A program made the translations under genes and the position numbers. This document shows, piece by piece, positions 45,191-54,215 of a stretch of 64,000 nt of DNA (position 1 is its first letter; each line of letters starts with the position of its first letter). Source of the stretch: Phenylobacterium deserti (GTDB lineage Bacteria; Pseudomonadota; Alphaproteobacteria; Caulobacterales; Caulobacteraceae); assembly GCA_945883235.1 (NCBI GenBank), contig CAMCXF010000012.1, positions 1 through 64,000 on the forward strand, written 5' to 3'. Below the pieces are notes generated by a model. That model had not been told where the DNA came from. It saw only the letters and a program-made list of their open reading frames with translations, and did not search any database.

Positions 45191-45634
45191 TCAGAACCCC
45201 AGCATCTTCACCGTCTGCTTGTCGATCGCGCCCTTGAAGTACTTGTTCAGCGCGGTCTCGAACACTGCGTTATCGCCGGTGGCGTAGCCGAACAGGGTGA
45301 GACAGGCCCGGAACTTGCGGTCATCCGGCCGGCCGAAGATCTGGAATGCCGTGCGATCTTCGAGAGCGTTTAGCGTCGCTACGCACTCCCGCAAGCGCGG
45401 CCCCAGCACCGGGTGCGCCAGATAGGCCTTGGCCTCCATCAGCGAGATCACCGCATACGCCCGCGACATCTCGCTGGAGCCCAGGCCCCGGAGCTGCGGC
45501 AGGATGAACCACATCCAGGGGGTCGTCTTCTCGCCGTCGCGAAGTTCCGCCAGCGCCCGCTCATAGGTGCTCATGTCGCCCGAGGCGGTATCCTGGGCCC
45601 GGACGAACCGGGCGAGCTCGTAGGCAGCGCTCAT
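45191..45634 (-). CDS. DUF1810 family protein
   Basis: 147 residues, the standard length of this family. Characteristic stretches: FVRAQDTASGDMSTYERALAELRDGEKTTPWMWFILPQLRGLGSS at the start, and FGRPDDRKFRACLTLFGYAT. Biochemical role unknown. A longer upstream frame exists, but family members begin at this ATG. It is divergent from the TTL-like protein gene; 112 bases separate them. Confidence 0.9.
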   Translation of the reverse strand: MSAAYELARFVRAQDTASGDMSTYERALAELRDGEKTTPWMWFILPQLRGLGSSEMSRAYAVISLMEAKAYLAHPVLGPRLRECVATLNALEDRTAFQIFGRPDDRKFRACLTLFGYATGDNAVFETALNKYFKGAIDKQTVKMLGF

Positions 45635-45746
45635 GCGGCGTTCTCTGCACCCGGACGCTGCGCCCGTCGAGGGGGTCTCGACAGCTGGGCCCGCGCGTCC
45701 TAACGCGATCCCGTGCTGACGACGAGGCGTGGAGGCGATGGCCGCG

Positions 45747-47300
45747 ATGGAAACCCCGAAGGCCACAGCCCCGGTTGGCCCGGACGATCCGGCCTTCCAG
45801 GCGACCTTCCACGACATGATCGAGCACGACCGCGCCCGGGCGCTGACCGCGCTTGGCGCGCTGACCCGGGCACAGCCGACCTCCGTGCCGGCCTGGGCAA
45901 TGCTCATGACCGCGCATCATCGATGCCTGGACTTTGCCGCATGTGCCGAGGCGGCCTTGCGGCTGCTCGACCTCGATCCCCGCCATGATGAGGGTCTGCA
46001 CCAACTGGCGTTCAGCCTGATGGCCCGTGGAGACTACGAAGGTGCGCTGGCGGCGTATCGGCGCGCCTGGTCGGTGACCCGATCCGGCTTCTCCGCAGCA
46101 ATGGCGGGCTTGCTCCTGCACAGGCTGGGCCGGCTGGCGGATGCGGCGAAGGTCTACGACCAGATCCTGGCGACCACGGCACCGGGCAGCCTTGACGTCC
46201 TGCCGGCCCTGCGCGGCATGACGAGCCTGCTGCGCGACATGGGGCAGCCGCTGGCTGCCGACCGCTATGCCCATATGCTCAACGTCTGCTACCGGCTGAA
46301 CCCGGTGCTGGTGGCCTCGGGGCTGGTGGACCGCGACCAGACCACGACGTTTCACGAGTGGTTCGGCCTGGTAGACAAAACTGCTCTGGGCAGCTTTCTG
46401 CGCCGGGGGCTGGCCGCAGAGCCCGGCGTCGCCCGGGTGCCGGAGACCTTCAACCTGCCGGACGAGCGTGTGGATCTGCTGGCGTTTGCCCGGACGGCTC
46501 CGGCGGGGACACTCTACATCGTCAAGCCCGCGCGCGGGTCGGGCGGGCAAGGCATCTCCGTGACCGACGACGTCCTGGCAGCGGCAGACCAGGTCGATGT
46601 GGTGGTCCAGCGCTACATCGACCGGCCGTACCTGATCGACGGTCGCAAAGGTCATTTGCGGATCTATGCCCTGATCGCGGGGGTCCAGCCGCTGCGGGCC
46701 TATGTCTATCAGGAGGGTATCGTCCGCATCGCGCCGGAACCCTATGACCCCCGGCCTGAACGCCTGTCAGAGGTGGCGATGCACGTCACCAACACCGCCC
46801 TGCATCTGGACCATCCCGGCCTGAAGATCAGTGACGATGATACCCGCGACGACGACGGTTCGATCTGGAGCCTCTCGGCGGTGCTGCGCCGGATGGAGCG
46901 GGAAGGGTTTTCGCGCGAAGCCGTGTTCGGTCAAATCTGTGATCTGGTCAGCTGGTTCCTGCGCCACGTCGAGCGCGAAGGCCTGTTCGCCCGTCAGGCG
47001 GCGCTGGGCCCGGCTCGGGCCTTCGGACCCAAACTGATCGGTTTCGATATCCTGCTGGATGCCGACGGCCACCCCTGGCTGATCGAGATGCAGTCCAACC
47101 CTGCCGCCCGGGGGTCCGCTCTGGTCAACCGGATCAACGGCGAACTGTTCACCACAATGCATCGCATGCAGGTCGGGGTGTTCGCCGAAGACGGCATACT
47201 GAGCACCGACCTGGAGGCCTTGCGCCGAGACCCCAAGGCGATCAGCGCCGCCGAGCGCGCCCTGGAAATACGCCACAAAGGTCGCTTCCGACCACTTTGA
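45747..47300 (+). CDS. TPR plus tubulin-tyrosine-ligase-like ATP-grasp protein
   Basis: About 517 residues. Residues 1-180 contain several TPR-like repeats (LDPRHDEGLHQLAFSLMARGDYEGALAAYRRA). The C-terminal half carries the TTL-family ATP-grasp pattern: IVKPARGSGGQGISV, VVQRYIDRPYLIDGRKGHLRIYALI, and FDILLDADGHPWLIEMQSNP with the metal-binding Glu and Asn. Eukaryotic relatives ligate Tyr, Glu or Gly to peptide tails; the bacterial substrate is unknown. Three in-frame starts (45729 GTG, 45738, 45747) have SD-like purine runs at different spacings. Confidence 0.8.
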   Translation: METPKATAPVGPDDPAFQATFHDMIEHDRARALTALGALTRAQPTSVPAWAMLMTAHHRCLDFAACAEAALRLLDLDPRHDEGLHQLAFSLMARGDYEGALAAYRRAWSVTRSGFSAAMAGLLLHRLGRLADAAKVYDQILATTAPGSLDVLPALRGMTSLLRDMGQPLAADRYAHMLNVCYRLNPVLVASGLVDRDQTTTFHEWFGLVDKTALGSFLRRGLAAEPGVARVPETFNLPDERVDLLAFARTAPAGTLYIVKPARGSGGQGISVTDDVLAAADQVDVVVQRYIDRPYLIDGRKGHLRIYALIAGVQPLRAYVYQEGIVRIAPEPYDPRPERLSEVAMHVTNTALHLDHPGLKISDDDTRDDDGSIWSLSAVLRRMEREGFSREAVFGQICDLVSWFLRHVEREGLFARQAALGPARAFGPKLIGFDILLDADGHPWLIEMQSNPAARGSALVNRINGELFTTMHRMQVGVFAEDGILSTDLEALRRDPKAISAAERALEIRHKGRFRPL

Positions 47301-47368
47301 CGGTCGGTGCCTGTCGACAAGCGGCGCGGTCTCGGCTTTGTTGCGCTCCAAACCGATTGTTCGAAGTG

Positions 47369-47788
47369 ATGGAACGCCAGATGCCGCCACGCATGTTGCC
47401 TGAACCCACGCCGGAGACCCGGCACTTCTGGGAGGGTGCCCTCAAGGGTGAATTGCTCCTTCAACGCGACCAGGCGACCGGCGAGGTCTATTTCCCGCCG
47501 CGTCCGTTCTGCCCCGGCACCGGCTCCCGCGACGTCGAGGTGTTCAAGGCCTCCGGCAAGGCGGTGCTGTGGTCCTATGTGATCAACCACCGGCCGCGCC
47601 CCGACATGGGCACCGAGCCCTATGCCATCGCTGTGGTGAAGCTGGCAGAAGGTCCGCAGATGATGACCAACATAGTCGGCTGCCCGCAAACACCGGAAGC
47701 CCTTCAACTGGACATGGCCCTGGAGGTCACCTTTGAAAAGATGAGCGACACCATCGCCCTGCCGTTCTTCAAGCCGGCGGGAGCCTGA
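47369..47788 (+). CDS. DUF35 OB-fold/zinc-ribbon acyl-CoA-binding protein
   Basis: 139 residues. Family pattern ETRHFWEGALKGELLLQRDQATGEVYFPPRPFCP, then an OB fold (GKAVLWSYVINHRP). The zinc-ribbon cysteines are reduced: only one of the usual four is seen, so the zinc may be lost. DUF35 proteins partner thiolase-like enzymes and position acyl-CoA; it is 5 bases upstream of one. Two internal ATGs leave the exact start uncertain. Confidence 0.85.
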   Translation: MERQMPPRMLPEPTPETRHFWEGALKGELLLQRDQATGEVYFPPRPFCPGTGSRDVEVFKASGKAVLWSYVINHRPRPDMGTEPYAIAVVKLAEGPQMMTNIVGCPQTPEALQLDMALEVTFEKMSDTIALPFFKPAGA

Positions 47789-47793
47789 CCCCT

Positions 47794-48936
47794 ATGAAGC
47801 AAAAATCCGTTGCGGTTGTCGGGGCCGCTGAGACCACCCAGATGGGTCGCATCCCGGACGTGTCCGTGATCGGCCTGCACGCCGACGCCGCTCTCAATGC
47901 TCTTGCCGACTGCGGCCTGAAGCCCTCAGACATCGACGGCGTGGCCTGCGCCGGGATCAGTCCCACTGATCTGGCCCACTATCTGGGTATCACCCCGACC
48001 TACGCCGACGGCACCAGCGTCGGTGGCTGTTCCTTCATGCTCCACGTCCGTCACGCGGCGGCGGCGATCAACGCCGGGCTCTGCACCACGGTGCTGATCA
48101 CCCATGGCGAATCGGGCAAGTCGCGGGTCGGTGCCGGTGGCTTTGGCCGGGCACCTTCCAGCCTGATGGGCCAGTTCGAGATGCCCTTCGGCGTGACCAG
48201 CCCGCCGACCATGTTTACCATCCCCGTGCTCCGCTACCTGAAAACCTACGGCCTGACGGAAGAGGACCTGGCCTGGGTGTCGGTGATCCAGCGCGAGTGG
48301 GCGGGCAAGAATCCCCGCGCCTCGTTCAGGGACCCGATCACCGTCGACGATGTGCTGAACTCGCCGATGATCGCCTGGCCATTCCGCCTCTTGATGTGCT
48401 GCCTGGTCACCGACGGTGGCGGTGCGCTGATCCTGACCTCGGCCGAGCGCGCCAGGGACTTCAAGGCGAAGCCTGTCTATGTGCTGGGCACGGGTGAGAG
48501 CGTCGAGACCCCGCTGGTCAGCCAGATGGAGGACTTCACCTCCTCCAAGGCGTTCCGGGTTTCGGGCAAGAAGGCGTTTGACGAGGCGGGCCTGAAGCAC
48601 GCCGATGTCGACCACCTGATGATCTACGACGCGTTCGCCCACCTGCCGCTATACGGCCTGGAAGATCTGGGCTTCTGCAAGCCCGGCGAGGCGGCTGCGT
48701 TCATCCGTGAGCGCAACACCGCGATTGGCGGCAAACTTCCGCTGAACACCAACGGCGGCGGACTCTCGTACATGCACTCCGGCATGTACGGCATGTACGC
48801 CCTGCAGGAGAGCGTGCGGCAATTGCGCGGCACGGCGGCTGCCCAGGTTCCGGGCGCGAAGAACAGCGTCTGTCACGGTGTGGGTGGCATGTTCGGGGCC
48901 TCGGGAACCATCATCTTCTCGAACGAGGCACCGTGA
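47794..48936 (+). CDS. Thiolase-like enzyme (SCP-x/steroid-aldolase group)
   Basis: 380 residues, thiolase fold of the SCP-x-like lineage, including the Ltp-type retro-aldolases of steroid side-chain breakdown. Signatures: GTSVGGCSFMLHVRHAAAAI with Cys79 near the nucleophile position, YDAFAHLPLYGLEDLGFC, LNTNGGGLSYMHSGMYG, and C-terminal NSVCHGVGGMFGASGT. Partner DUF35 gene directly upstream. It may thiolytically cleave beta-ketoacyl-CoA or catalyse a retro-aldol step; sequence alone does not decide. Confidence 0.86.
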   Translation: MKQKSVAVVGAAETTQMGRIPDVSVIGLHADAALNALADCGLKPSDIDGVACAGISPTDLAHYLGITPTYADGTSVGGCSFMLHVRHAAAAINAGLCTTVLITHGESGKSRVGAGGFGRAPSSLMGQFEMPFGVTSPPTMFTIPVLRYLKTYGLTEEDLAWVSVIQREWAGKNPRASFRDPITVDDVLNSPMIAWPFRLLMCCLVTDGGGALILTSAERARDFKAKPVYVLGTGESVETPLVSQMEDFTSSKAFRVSGKKAFDEAGLKHADVDHLMIYDAFAHLPLYGLEDLGFCKPGEAAAFIRERNTAIGGKLPLNTNGGGLSYMHSGMYGMYALQESVRQLRGTAAAQVPGAKNSVCHGVGGMFGASGTIIFSNEAP

Positions 48937-49036
48937 CCGTGTCTTTGCTGCATCGCAGCACAACTGACACACGGTCGTCGCCAATCTGATAGGCGACATC
49001 GTTATGGGCGGCTCCAGTAACTGACTGGAGTCGCCC
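48936..49036 (+). other. Three successive hairpins in the leader of the second TonB receptor
   Basis: The 103-base gap is almost wholly foldable. Hairpin 1 (48936-48975): outer ACCGTGTC with GACACACGGT, inner TGCTGC-ATC-GCAGCA. Hairpin 2 (48977-48997): GTCGCC and GGCGAC, perfect. Hairpin 3 (49006-49036): 13-base stem, one mismatch, loop AACTG, whose right arm contains the only GGAG before the ATG at 49040. Hairpin 1 may end the thiolase mRNA; hairpin 3 would mask the ribosome site. RNA structure versus protein operator is undecided. Confidence 0.55.
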
Positions 49037-49039
49037 AAA

Positions 49040-51556
49040 ATGAAATCCGCCCTGTTCGCCGCCGCCGCGTTCTACGCCCTGTCATTGGCCCTCCCGGCCT
49101 ATGCCGCCGAGGACGCCGGTGCCACTGAGGTTGACGAACTGGTGGTCACTGGCCGCGTTGGCGGCGAGGCCCAGCGCAAGGTCGAGGCGTCCTACGCCAT
49201 CACGACTGTGCCGGAGGAGCGGCTGCGCATGCAGTCGCCGCCGAGTGTGGCGGAAGTGCTGAAGAACGTTCCCGGTTTCTGGGTCGAGGCCTCAGGCGGG
49301 GTTGGCGGCGCCAATATCCGCGCCCGTGGCATCCCCATCGAAGGATTCGCCGCCATCGGGATGCAGGAAGACGGCTTGCCCGTCCAGCACGACGGCGGAC
49401 TGGGCTTTCTGAACACCGACTTTTCGTTCCGGCTGGACGATACGGTGCGCCGCGTCGAAGTGGTTCGCGGCGGTCCGTCCTCGATCTTCGGCTCCTATTC
49501 GCCCGGCGGCATGGTCAACTTCATCACCCGCAAGGGCTCTGACCAGTTCGAAGGCCTGGCAAAGGCCGAAATCGGCGACTGGGGCTATTATCGGGGCGAC
49601 GCCTGGGTTGGCGGACCGGTCGCCGGGTTCCGGGTCGGTCTGGGCGGCTTCTACCGCGCCGACCAGGGTGTTCGCGATCCGGGGTTTGAGAATGCCAACA
49701 AGGGCGGTCAGGTCCGCTTCTCGGTCGGTCGGGACTTCGAGGGCGGTTCGTTCGACCTCAACGTCAAGCACATAGACGACAACACCATCTTCTACCTGCC
49801 CGTGCCGCTGACCTTCGACAGCGACGGTGACACCGCAGGGATCCCCGGCTTCGACCCAAACTACGGCACCCTGGCCGGGCCTGAAACCGGTCGTCTGACG
49901 TTCCGCACCAACCGGGGTCCCTACAGCTTCGACCAGACCCGCGGCGCCGACCTCAAGCTCACCCAGTATACCGCCCAAGGCACGCTGGAGTTTGCCGGCT
50001 GGCAGATCAAGGAAGGCTTCCGCTACCGGACCAGCGACCTGAGCCGCGCCGGCTTCTTCCCTAACACGCCGGTCGCCGCCTCGGCGCGAATCGCCCAGGA
50101 CGTAGCGCGCGGGGCCTCGCTTGGCGTGACATCGGGGCGCCTGACTTACGTCAACGGCGGGGCGGCTTTCGACGTGGCCAACCAAAACGGCACGGGTCTG
50201 GTGATGGATGCGTTCCTGCGCGAGCAGGACATCACCCTTGACGAGGTCATCAACGATCTTCGGTTCCAACGGAGCTTCGAAGTGGGCGGCCAGTCCCACG
50301 ACGTGGCTTTGGGCGTCTATTACGCCGGTGCAGAAGAGACCTTCCTGCAGCAGGGTGCCGCCGTGCTGGTCGACGTGCGGGAGAACGCGCGCCTGCTAAA
50401 CCTGCAGGGCCTCAACGCCCAGGGCGCGGTGGTGGCGACCTTCACCGACGGCGGCTTCTCGCGGTTCGGCAGCCAGTTCAACAACGCCGAAGGGTCGTCC
50501 GACACCTGGGCGCTCTACGCGTCTGACGAATGGCGGATCACAGACCAACTGCGGGTCGACCTCGGCGCGCGCTGGGAGCGCATCGAGCTGTCCGGCCGCA
50601 ACGAGCGCAGCGCCACCACCAACCTGGGCCAATCGCCGACCTTCGCCGACGACCAGGCCATCGGCGGGACGGGCGTGTTCGACGCGCTGGACCGCAGCTT
50701 TGACGACTGGGGCGCAACGATCGGCGTCAATTACCAGGTAAGGCCCGATTTTGGGGTCTTCGCCCGCTACACCAAGGGATTCAGGCTGCCGTCGCTGGGC
50801 GACTTCATCACCAACCCGACCCGGACGGATCCGCGCAGCGCGGGCATCGATCTGGCCGAGGCCGGCGTCAAGTTCAGCCGGCCGATGTTCAACGTCTATG
50901 CGACCGCCTTCTACACCGCCTTCGACAGCCAGGGGTTCACCGAAACCCGTTTCGACCAGGCGACCAACGCGTTTGTGAGCCGCACGGAGTTCGCCTCCAC
51001 CGAGGCCTTTGGCTTCGAACTGGAAGGCACGATCCGCCCCACGGCATGGTTCGACATGACCTTCAACACCACGGTGCAGGACCCGCACCTCGGACGGTTT
51101 ATCTTCAACGAGCGGGTGGCGAAGGTTGCCGGCGGGTGTCCGCTGGCCAGCGATACCGCAACGACCGGTGCGGACTGCCTGCGCCCGCGCGACTTCTCCG
51201 GCAATACGATCGTGCGCTCGCCGAAAATCAGTGTCCGGGCCACGCCAGGGCTGAACCTGTTCGACGGCCGGGTCCGGGCCGAACTTGACCTGCAGTACTA
51301 TGGCAAGCGGTTCGCCGACCTGGCCAACACACTATCGATCCCGGACTATCATCTGGTCAACGCCCAAGTGCGCTGGAACGTCACGGACCAGCTCTCGCTC
51401 TATGCCTATGGGACGAACCTGACCAACGAGATCGGGTTGACCGAGGGCAACCCGCGGGCTGGACAGTTCATCTCCGGAGAGGCCGGCGCGAGGTTCTATC
51501 TGGCTCGGCCTGAACTCGGCCGGACGTACAAGGCGGCCGTGCTATATCGTTTCTGA
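49040..51556 (+). CDS. TonB-dependent outer-membrane receptor
   Basis: 838 residues. Signal peptide (KSALFAAAAFYALSLALPAYA), plug with DELVVTGRVGGEAQRK, VAEVLKNVPGFWVEASGGVGGANIRARGIPIEG, VEVVRGGPSSIFGSYSPGGMVNFITR, then a barrel ending in YKAAVLYRF with terminal Phe. Plug and barrel resemble receptors for plant-derived or oligomeric organics in the FecA/CirA mould. Its stop TGA overlaps the next start by one base (TGATG), so the metallohydrolase is in the same transcript. Confidence 0.93.
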   Translation: MKSALFAAAAFYALSLALPAYAAEDAGATEVDELVVTGRVGGEAQRKVEASYAITTVPEERLRMQSPPSVAEVLKNVPGFWVEASGGVGGANIRARGIPIEGFAAIGMQEDGLPVQHDGGLGFLNTDFSFRLDDTVRRVEVVRGGPSSIFGSYSPGGMVNFITRKGSDQFEGLAKAEIGDWGYYRGDAWVGGPVAGFRVGLGGFYRADQGVRDPGFENANKGGQVRFSVGRDFEGGSFDLNVKHIDDNTIFYLPVPLTFDSDGDTAGIPGFDPNYGTLAGPETGRLTFRTNRGPYSFDQTRGADLKLTQYTAQGTLEFAGWQIKEGFRYRTSDLSRAGFFPNTPVAASARIAQDVARGASLGVTSGRLTYVNGGAAFDVANQNGTGLVMDAFLREQDITLDEVINDLRFQRSFEVGGQSHDVALGVYYAGAEETFLQQGAAVLVDVRENARLLNLQGLNAQGAVVATFTDGGFSRFGSQFNNAEGSSDTWALYASDEWRITDQLRVDLGARWERIELSGRNERSATTNLGQSPTFADDQAIGGTGVFDALDRSFDDWGATIGVNYQVRPDFGVFARYTKGFRLPSLGDFITNPTRTDPRSAGIDLAEAGVKFSRPMFNVYATAFYTAFDSQGFTETRFDQATNAFVSRTEFASTEAFGFELEGTIRPTAWFDMTFNTTVQDPHLGRFIFNERVAKVAGGCPLASDTATTGADCLRPRDFSGNTIVRSPKISVRATPGLNLFDGRVRAELDLQYYGKRFADLANTLSIPDYHLVNAQVRWNVTDQLSLYAYGTNLTNEIGLTEGNPRAGQFISGEAGARFYLARPELGRTYKAAVLYRF

Positions 51557-52980
51557 TGCGGGGTGGTCTGATCAGTCGCAGGTTGGCAGGCGCGACGGTT
51601 CTCGTCGCCGCGCTGCTTGTCACAACACCTGCGGCGGCCCAGCCCAAGCCGGACCTGACGCTCACCGGCGTGATGACCGGTGCCGACCATCAGACCTATC
51701 GCGAGGTCCCGTTCCAGATACCCGCCGGGACCACCGCCATTACGGTAGCGTTCTCCTACACAGGCCAGGATCAGAAGTCGGTCATCGACCTCGGCATCCG
51801 CGATCCCCAGCGGTTCCGGGGCTGGAGCGGCGGGAACAAGACGACCTTCACCCTGACCGAGATCTGGGCGACGCCGTCCTATCTGTCGGGGCCGTTGCCG
51901 GTGGGCGAATGGAAGTTGATCCTGGGTGTTCCGAACCTGCGCAAGGACGCCCGCGCCGCCTACACCGCCACCATAACTCTGGATCGAGGCGGCGCTTTCC
52001 ACGGGTTCACCGCCGCGCCGCTGGATGACAAACCCGGCTGGTATCGCGGTGACCTGCACCTGCACACCGGGCACTCTGATGGGTCCTGCGCGGCTCAGTC
52101 GGGTGCAAAAGCGCCCTGTCCAGTTCACAAAACCCTGGACGCGGCGGTGGCGCGGGGCCTCGATTTCGTGGCGGTGACCGACCACAATACCTCCAGCCAC
52201 TTCCAAGCGCTGGCGGAACTCCAACCGCACTACGACCAACTGCTGATCATCCCGGGCCGCGAGGTCACCACCTTCCAGGGCCACGCCAACATCATCGGCA
52301 TGACCGCGCCGCTGGATTTCCAGCTCGGCAGCGGCCGCGCGCCAACCTTTGCCCACATCCTGGGTCAGGCCGAGGCCGCCGGCGCACTGGTAACTATCAA
52401 CCATCCGGGACTGCCTTCGGGCGAAGCGTGCATGGGATGCGGCTGGACGGCGCCGGTCGACTTTGGCCGTATCGCAAGCGTGGAGGTGATCAATGGCGGG
52501 ATCGTCAGTGGTCCCCTGTCCGGTCTGCCGTTCTGGGCCGCGCGACTGGGAGAAGGCCATCGCCTCACCGCCGTGGGCGGATCGGACAACCACGATGCGA
52601 CGCTGGACCTGACAAAGACCAACTCCGTGGGCCGCCCCACGACGGTGGTCTTCGCCCGGAACCTGTCGCAGGACGCCATCCTCGCCGGGATCCGCGCCGG
52701 TCGCGTGTTCATCGACGTTCAGGGAACCCGCAATCGTTTGCTGGACGTCAGCCAGATAGCCGGCCAGCTGACAATACGGGTGGCGCATGGCGCCGGGGGC
52801 AAGGTCACTCTGGTCGGCCCGGGTGCGCCACTGATGCCGGCTCGCGACCTTCCGGGCGACGATGAGACCCTGAGGGTCGGACTTCCGGCACAACTCAAGG
52901 GCTGGCTGCGCGCCGAGGTGCGGGGGCCGGACGGTGCGTTGTGGCTGCTGGGAAATCCGGTCTATCTGACGTCGCCATAG
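51556..52980 (+). CDS. CehA/McbA family (PHP-type) metallohydrolase
   Basis: 474 residues with a signal peptide (LAGATVLVAALLVTTPAAA). N-terminal 150 residues form a beta-rich domain, followed by a PHP-type metal site: RGDLHLHTGHSDGS, VTDHNTS, INHPG and GSDNHD, giving the usual set of His and Asp ligands. CehA/McbA enzymes hydrolyse carbaryl-like esters and carbamates, but the family also includes phosphoesterases. Overlaps the receptor stop by one base. Confidence 0.87.
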   Translation: MRGGLISRRLAGATVLVAALLVTTPAAAQPKPDLTLTGVMTGADHQTYREVPFQIPAGTTAITVAFSYTGQDQKSVIDLGIRDPQRFRGWSGGNKTTFTLTEIWATPSYLSGPLPVGEWKLILGVPNLRKDARAAYTATITLDRGGAFHGFTAAPLDDKPGWYRGDLHLHTGHSDGSCAAQSGAKAPCPVHKTLDAAVARGLDFVAVTDHNTSSHFQALAELQPHYDQLLIIPGREVTTFQGHANIIGMTAPLDFQLGSGRAPTFAHILGQAEAAGALVTINHPGLPSGEACMGCGWTAPVDFGRIASVEVINGGIVSGPLSGLPFWAARLGEGHRLTAVGGSDNHDATLDLTKTNSVGRPTTVVFARNLSQDAILAGIRAGRVFIDVQGTRNRLLDVSQIAGQLTIRVAHGAGGKVTLVGPGAPLMPARDLPGDDETLRVGLPAQLKGWLRAEVRGPDGALWLLGNPVYLTSP

Positions 52981-52994
52981 AGGGGCCTAACGAA

Positions 52995-54158
52995 ATGAGC
53001 ACATACCGCATCGGTGTCGTGGGGCTTGGCCAGCGGATCGCCCATGTGCTGGCGGCGATGAAGGAGGTGGGCTGGAACCTCGACGTCGTCGCCCATGTCG
53101 ATCCGGCCCCGGTCGGTGCACCGATCCTTGGAGTGGCGGGCATCCCGGCGGGACGACCGTGCGCCGATATCCCGGACCTGCTGCGCCAAGGCCCTTTCGA
53201 CCTTTTGATGCTGGGCGCGCCCAATCACCTGCACTTTGAGCACCTGATTCAGGCGCTGGACGTGGGGGTGCCGATCTTCGCCGAGAAACCTATCGTGCGG
53301 ACCGAGGACGAAACCGAAGCCCTGGCCCGCCGTCTGGCGCGGGCCGGAACCCCACCTGTCTTCGTCGGGCTGGTGATGCGCTCCCTGCCTATCGTGCGCG
53401 AGGTGCTGGCGCGGGTGGATAGGGGTGAGCTGGGAGAGGTGGTCTCCATCGACGCCACCGAGCACCTGCCGCCGGAGCACGGCGGGTACCTCGCGCGAAA
53501 CTGGCGCCGCAAACAGGCCTGGGGCGGATCCTACTTCCTCGACAAGGTGGTCCACGATTTCGATATCTTCGGCCGCATCGTCGGTGCGCGCCCCGAGCGG
53601 GTGGCCAGCTTCGGCGGACGCAGGATATTCACCCCCGAGCGCGCCGATCGGCCCCGGACCTGGGAAGACGGCTCAGCCGCCTATGCCCTGCGGGACGCCG
53701 GTTGGGCCGGTGCCAATGACGCCTTCCAGTCGGACATGGATGTCACCGATCATCAGGTGGCGATGGTGGAATATGCCAATGACGTCCGCCTGTCCTTCCA
53801 CGCCAACAGCCACACCGCCCTGACCGAGCGGCGCTGGTACGTGGCCGGGACCGAGGGCACCCTGATCGCCGACCTGGTGCGTAACAAGCTGATGGTGCGT
53901 CGGGCATTGTTCCGGGGGAAGCCCGAGAAAATCGAGTACGGCGGGGTGACAGCCGACGCGCACAACGGGGCGGATCAGGCGATGGCGCTGGACCTACTGG
54001 CGGCGCTGGAAGGGCGGGCCGCGTTTCCCGTGACGCCCTACGACTCGCTGGAGGCTGGGCTGACGGTGATGGCCATCGACCGGGCGATGGACGACCGACA
54101 GATCTTAGAGTGCGGGCCGATGTGGGCTCGGTTCGATGCGGCGCGAGGGCGAGTTTAG
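52995..54158 (+). CDS. Gfo/Idh/MocA family oxidoreductase
   Basis: 387 residues. NAD(P)-binding start RIGVVGLGQRIAHVL, EKP motif in PIFAEKPIVRTEDE, and a C-terminal substrate domain with FLDKVVHDFDIFGRIVG holding likely catalytic Lys and His. It oxidises or reduces a sugar or cyclitol in the cytoplasm. The ATG at 52995 is preceded by a weak site, 14 bases after the metallohydrolase stop: last gene of the receptor operon. Confidence 0.9.
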   Translation: MSTYRIGVVGLGQRIAHVLAAMKEVGWNLDVVAHVDPAPVGAPILGVAGIPAGRPCADIPDLLRQGPFDLLMLGAPNHLHFEHLIQALDVGVPIFAEKPIVRTEDETEALARRLARAGTPPVFVGLVMRSLPIVREVLARVDRGELGEVVSIDATEHLPPEHGGYLARNWRRKQAWGGSYFLDKVVHDFDIFGRIVGARPERVASFGGRRIFTPERADRPRTWEDGSAAYALRDAGWAGANDAFQSDMDVTDHQVAMVEYANDVRLSFHANSHTALTERRWYVAGTEGTLIADLVRNKLMVRRALFRGKPEKIEYGGVTADAHNGADQAMALDLLAALEGRAAFPVTPYDSLEAGLTVMAIDRAMDDRQILECGPMWARFDAARGRV

Positions 54159-54215
54159 AGCGTTCGACGGTTGAGGTGTGTCACACGTTTGACAGGCTGT
54201 CTGACATCCCCCAAA

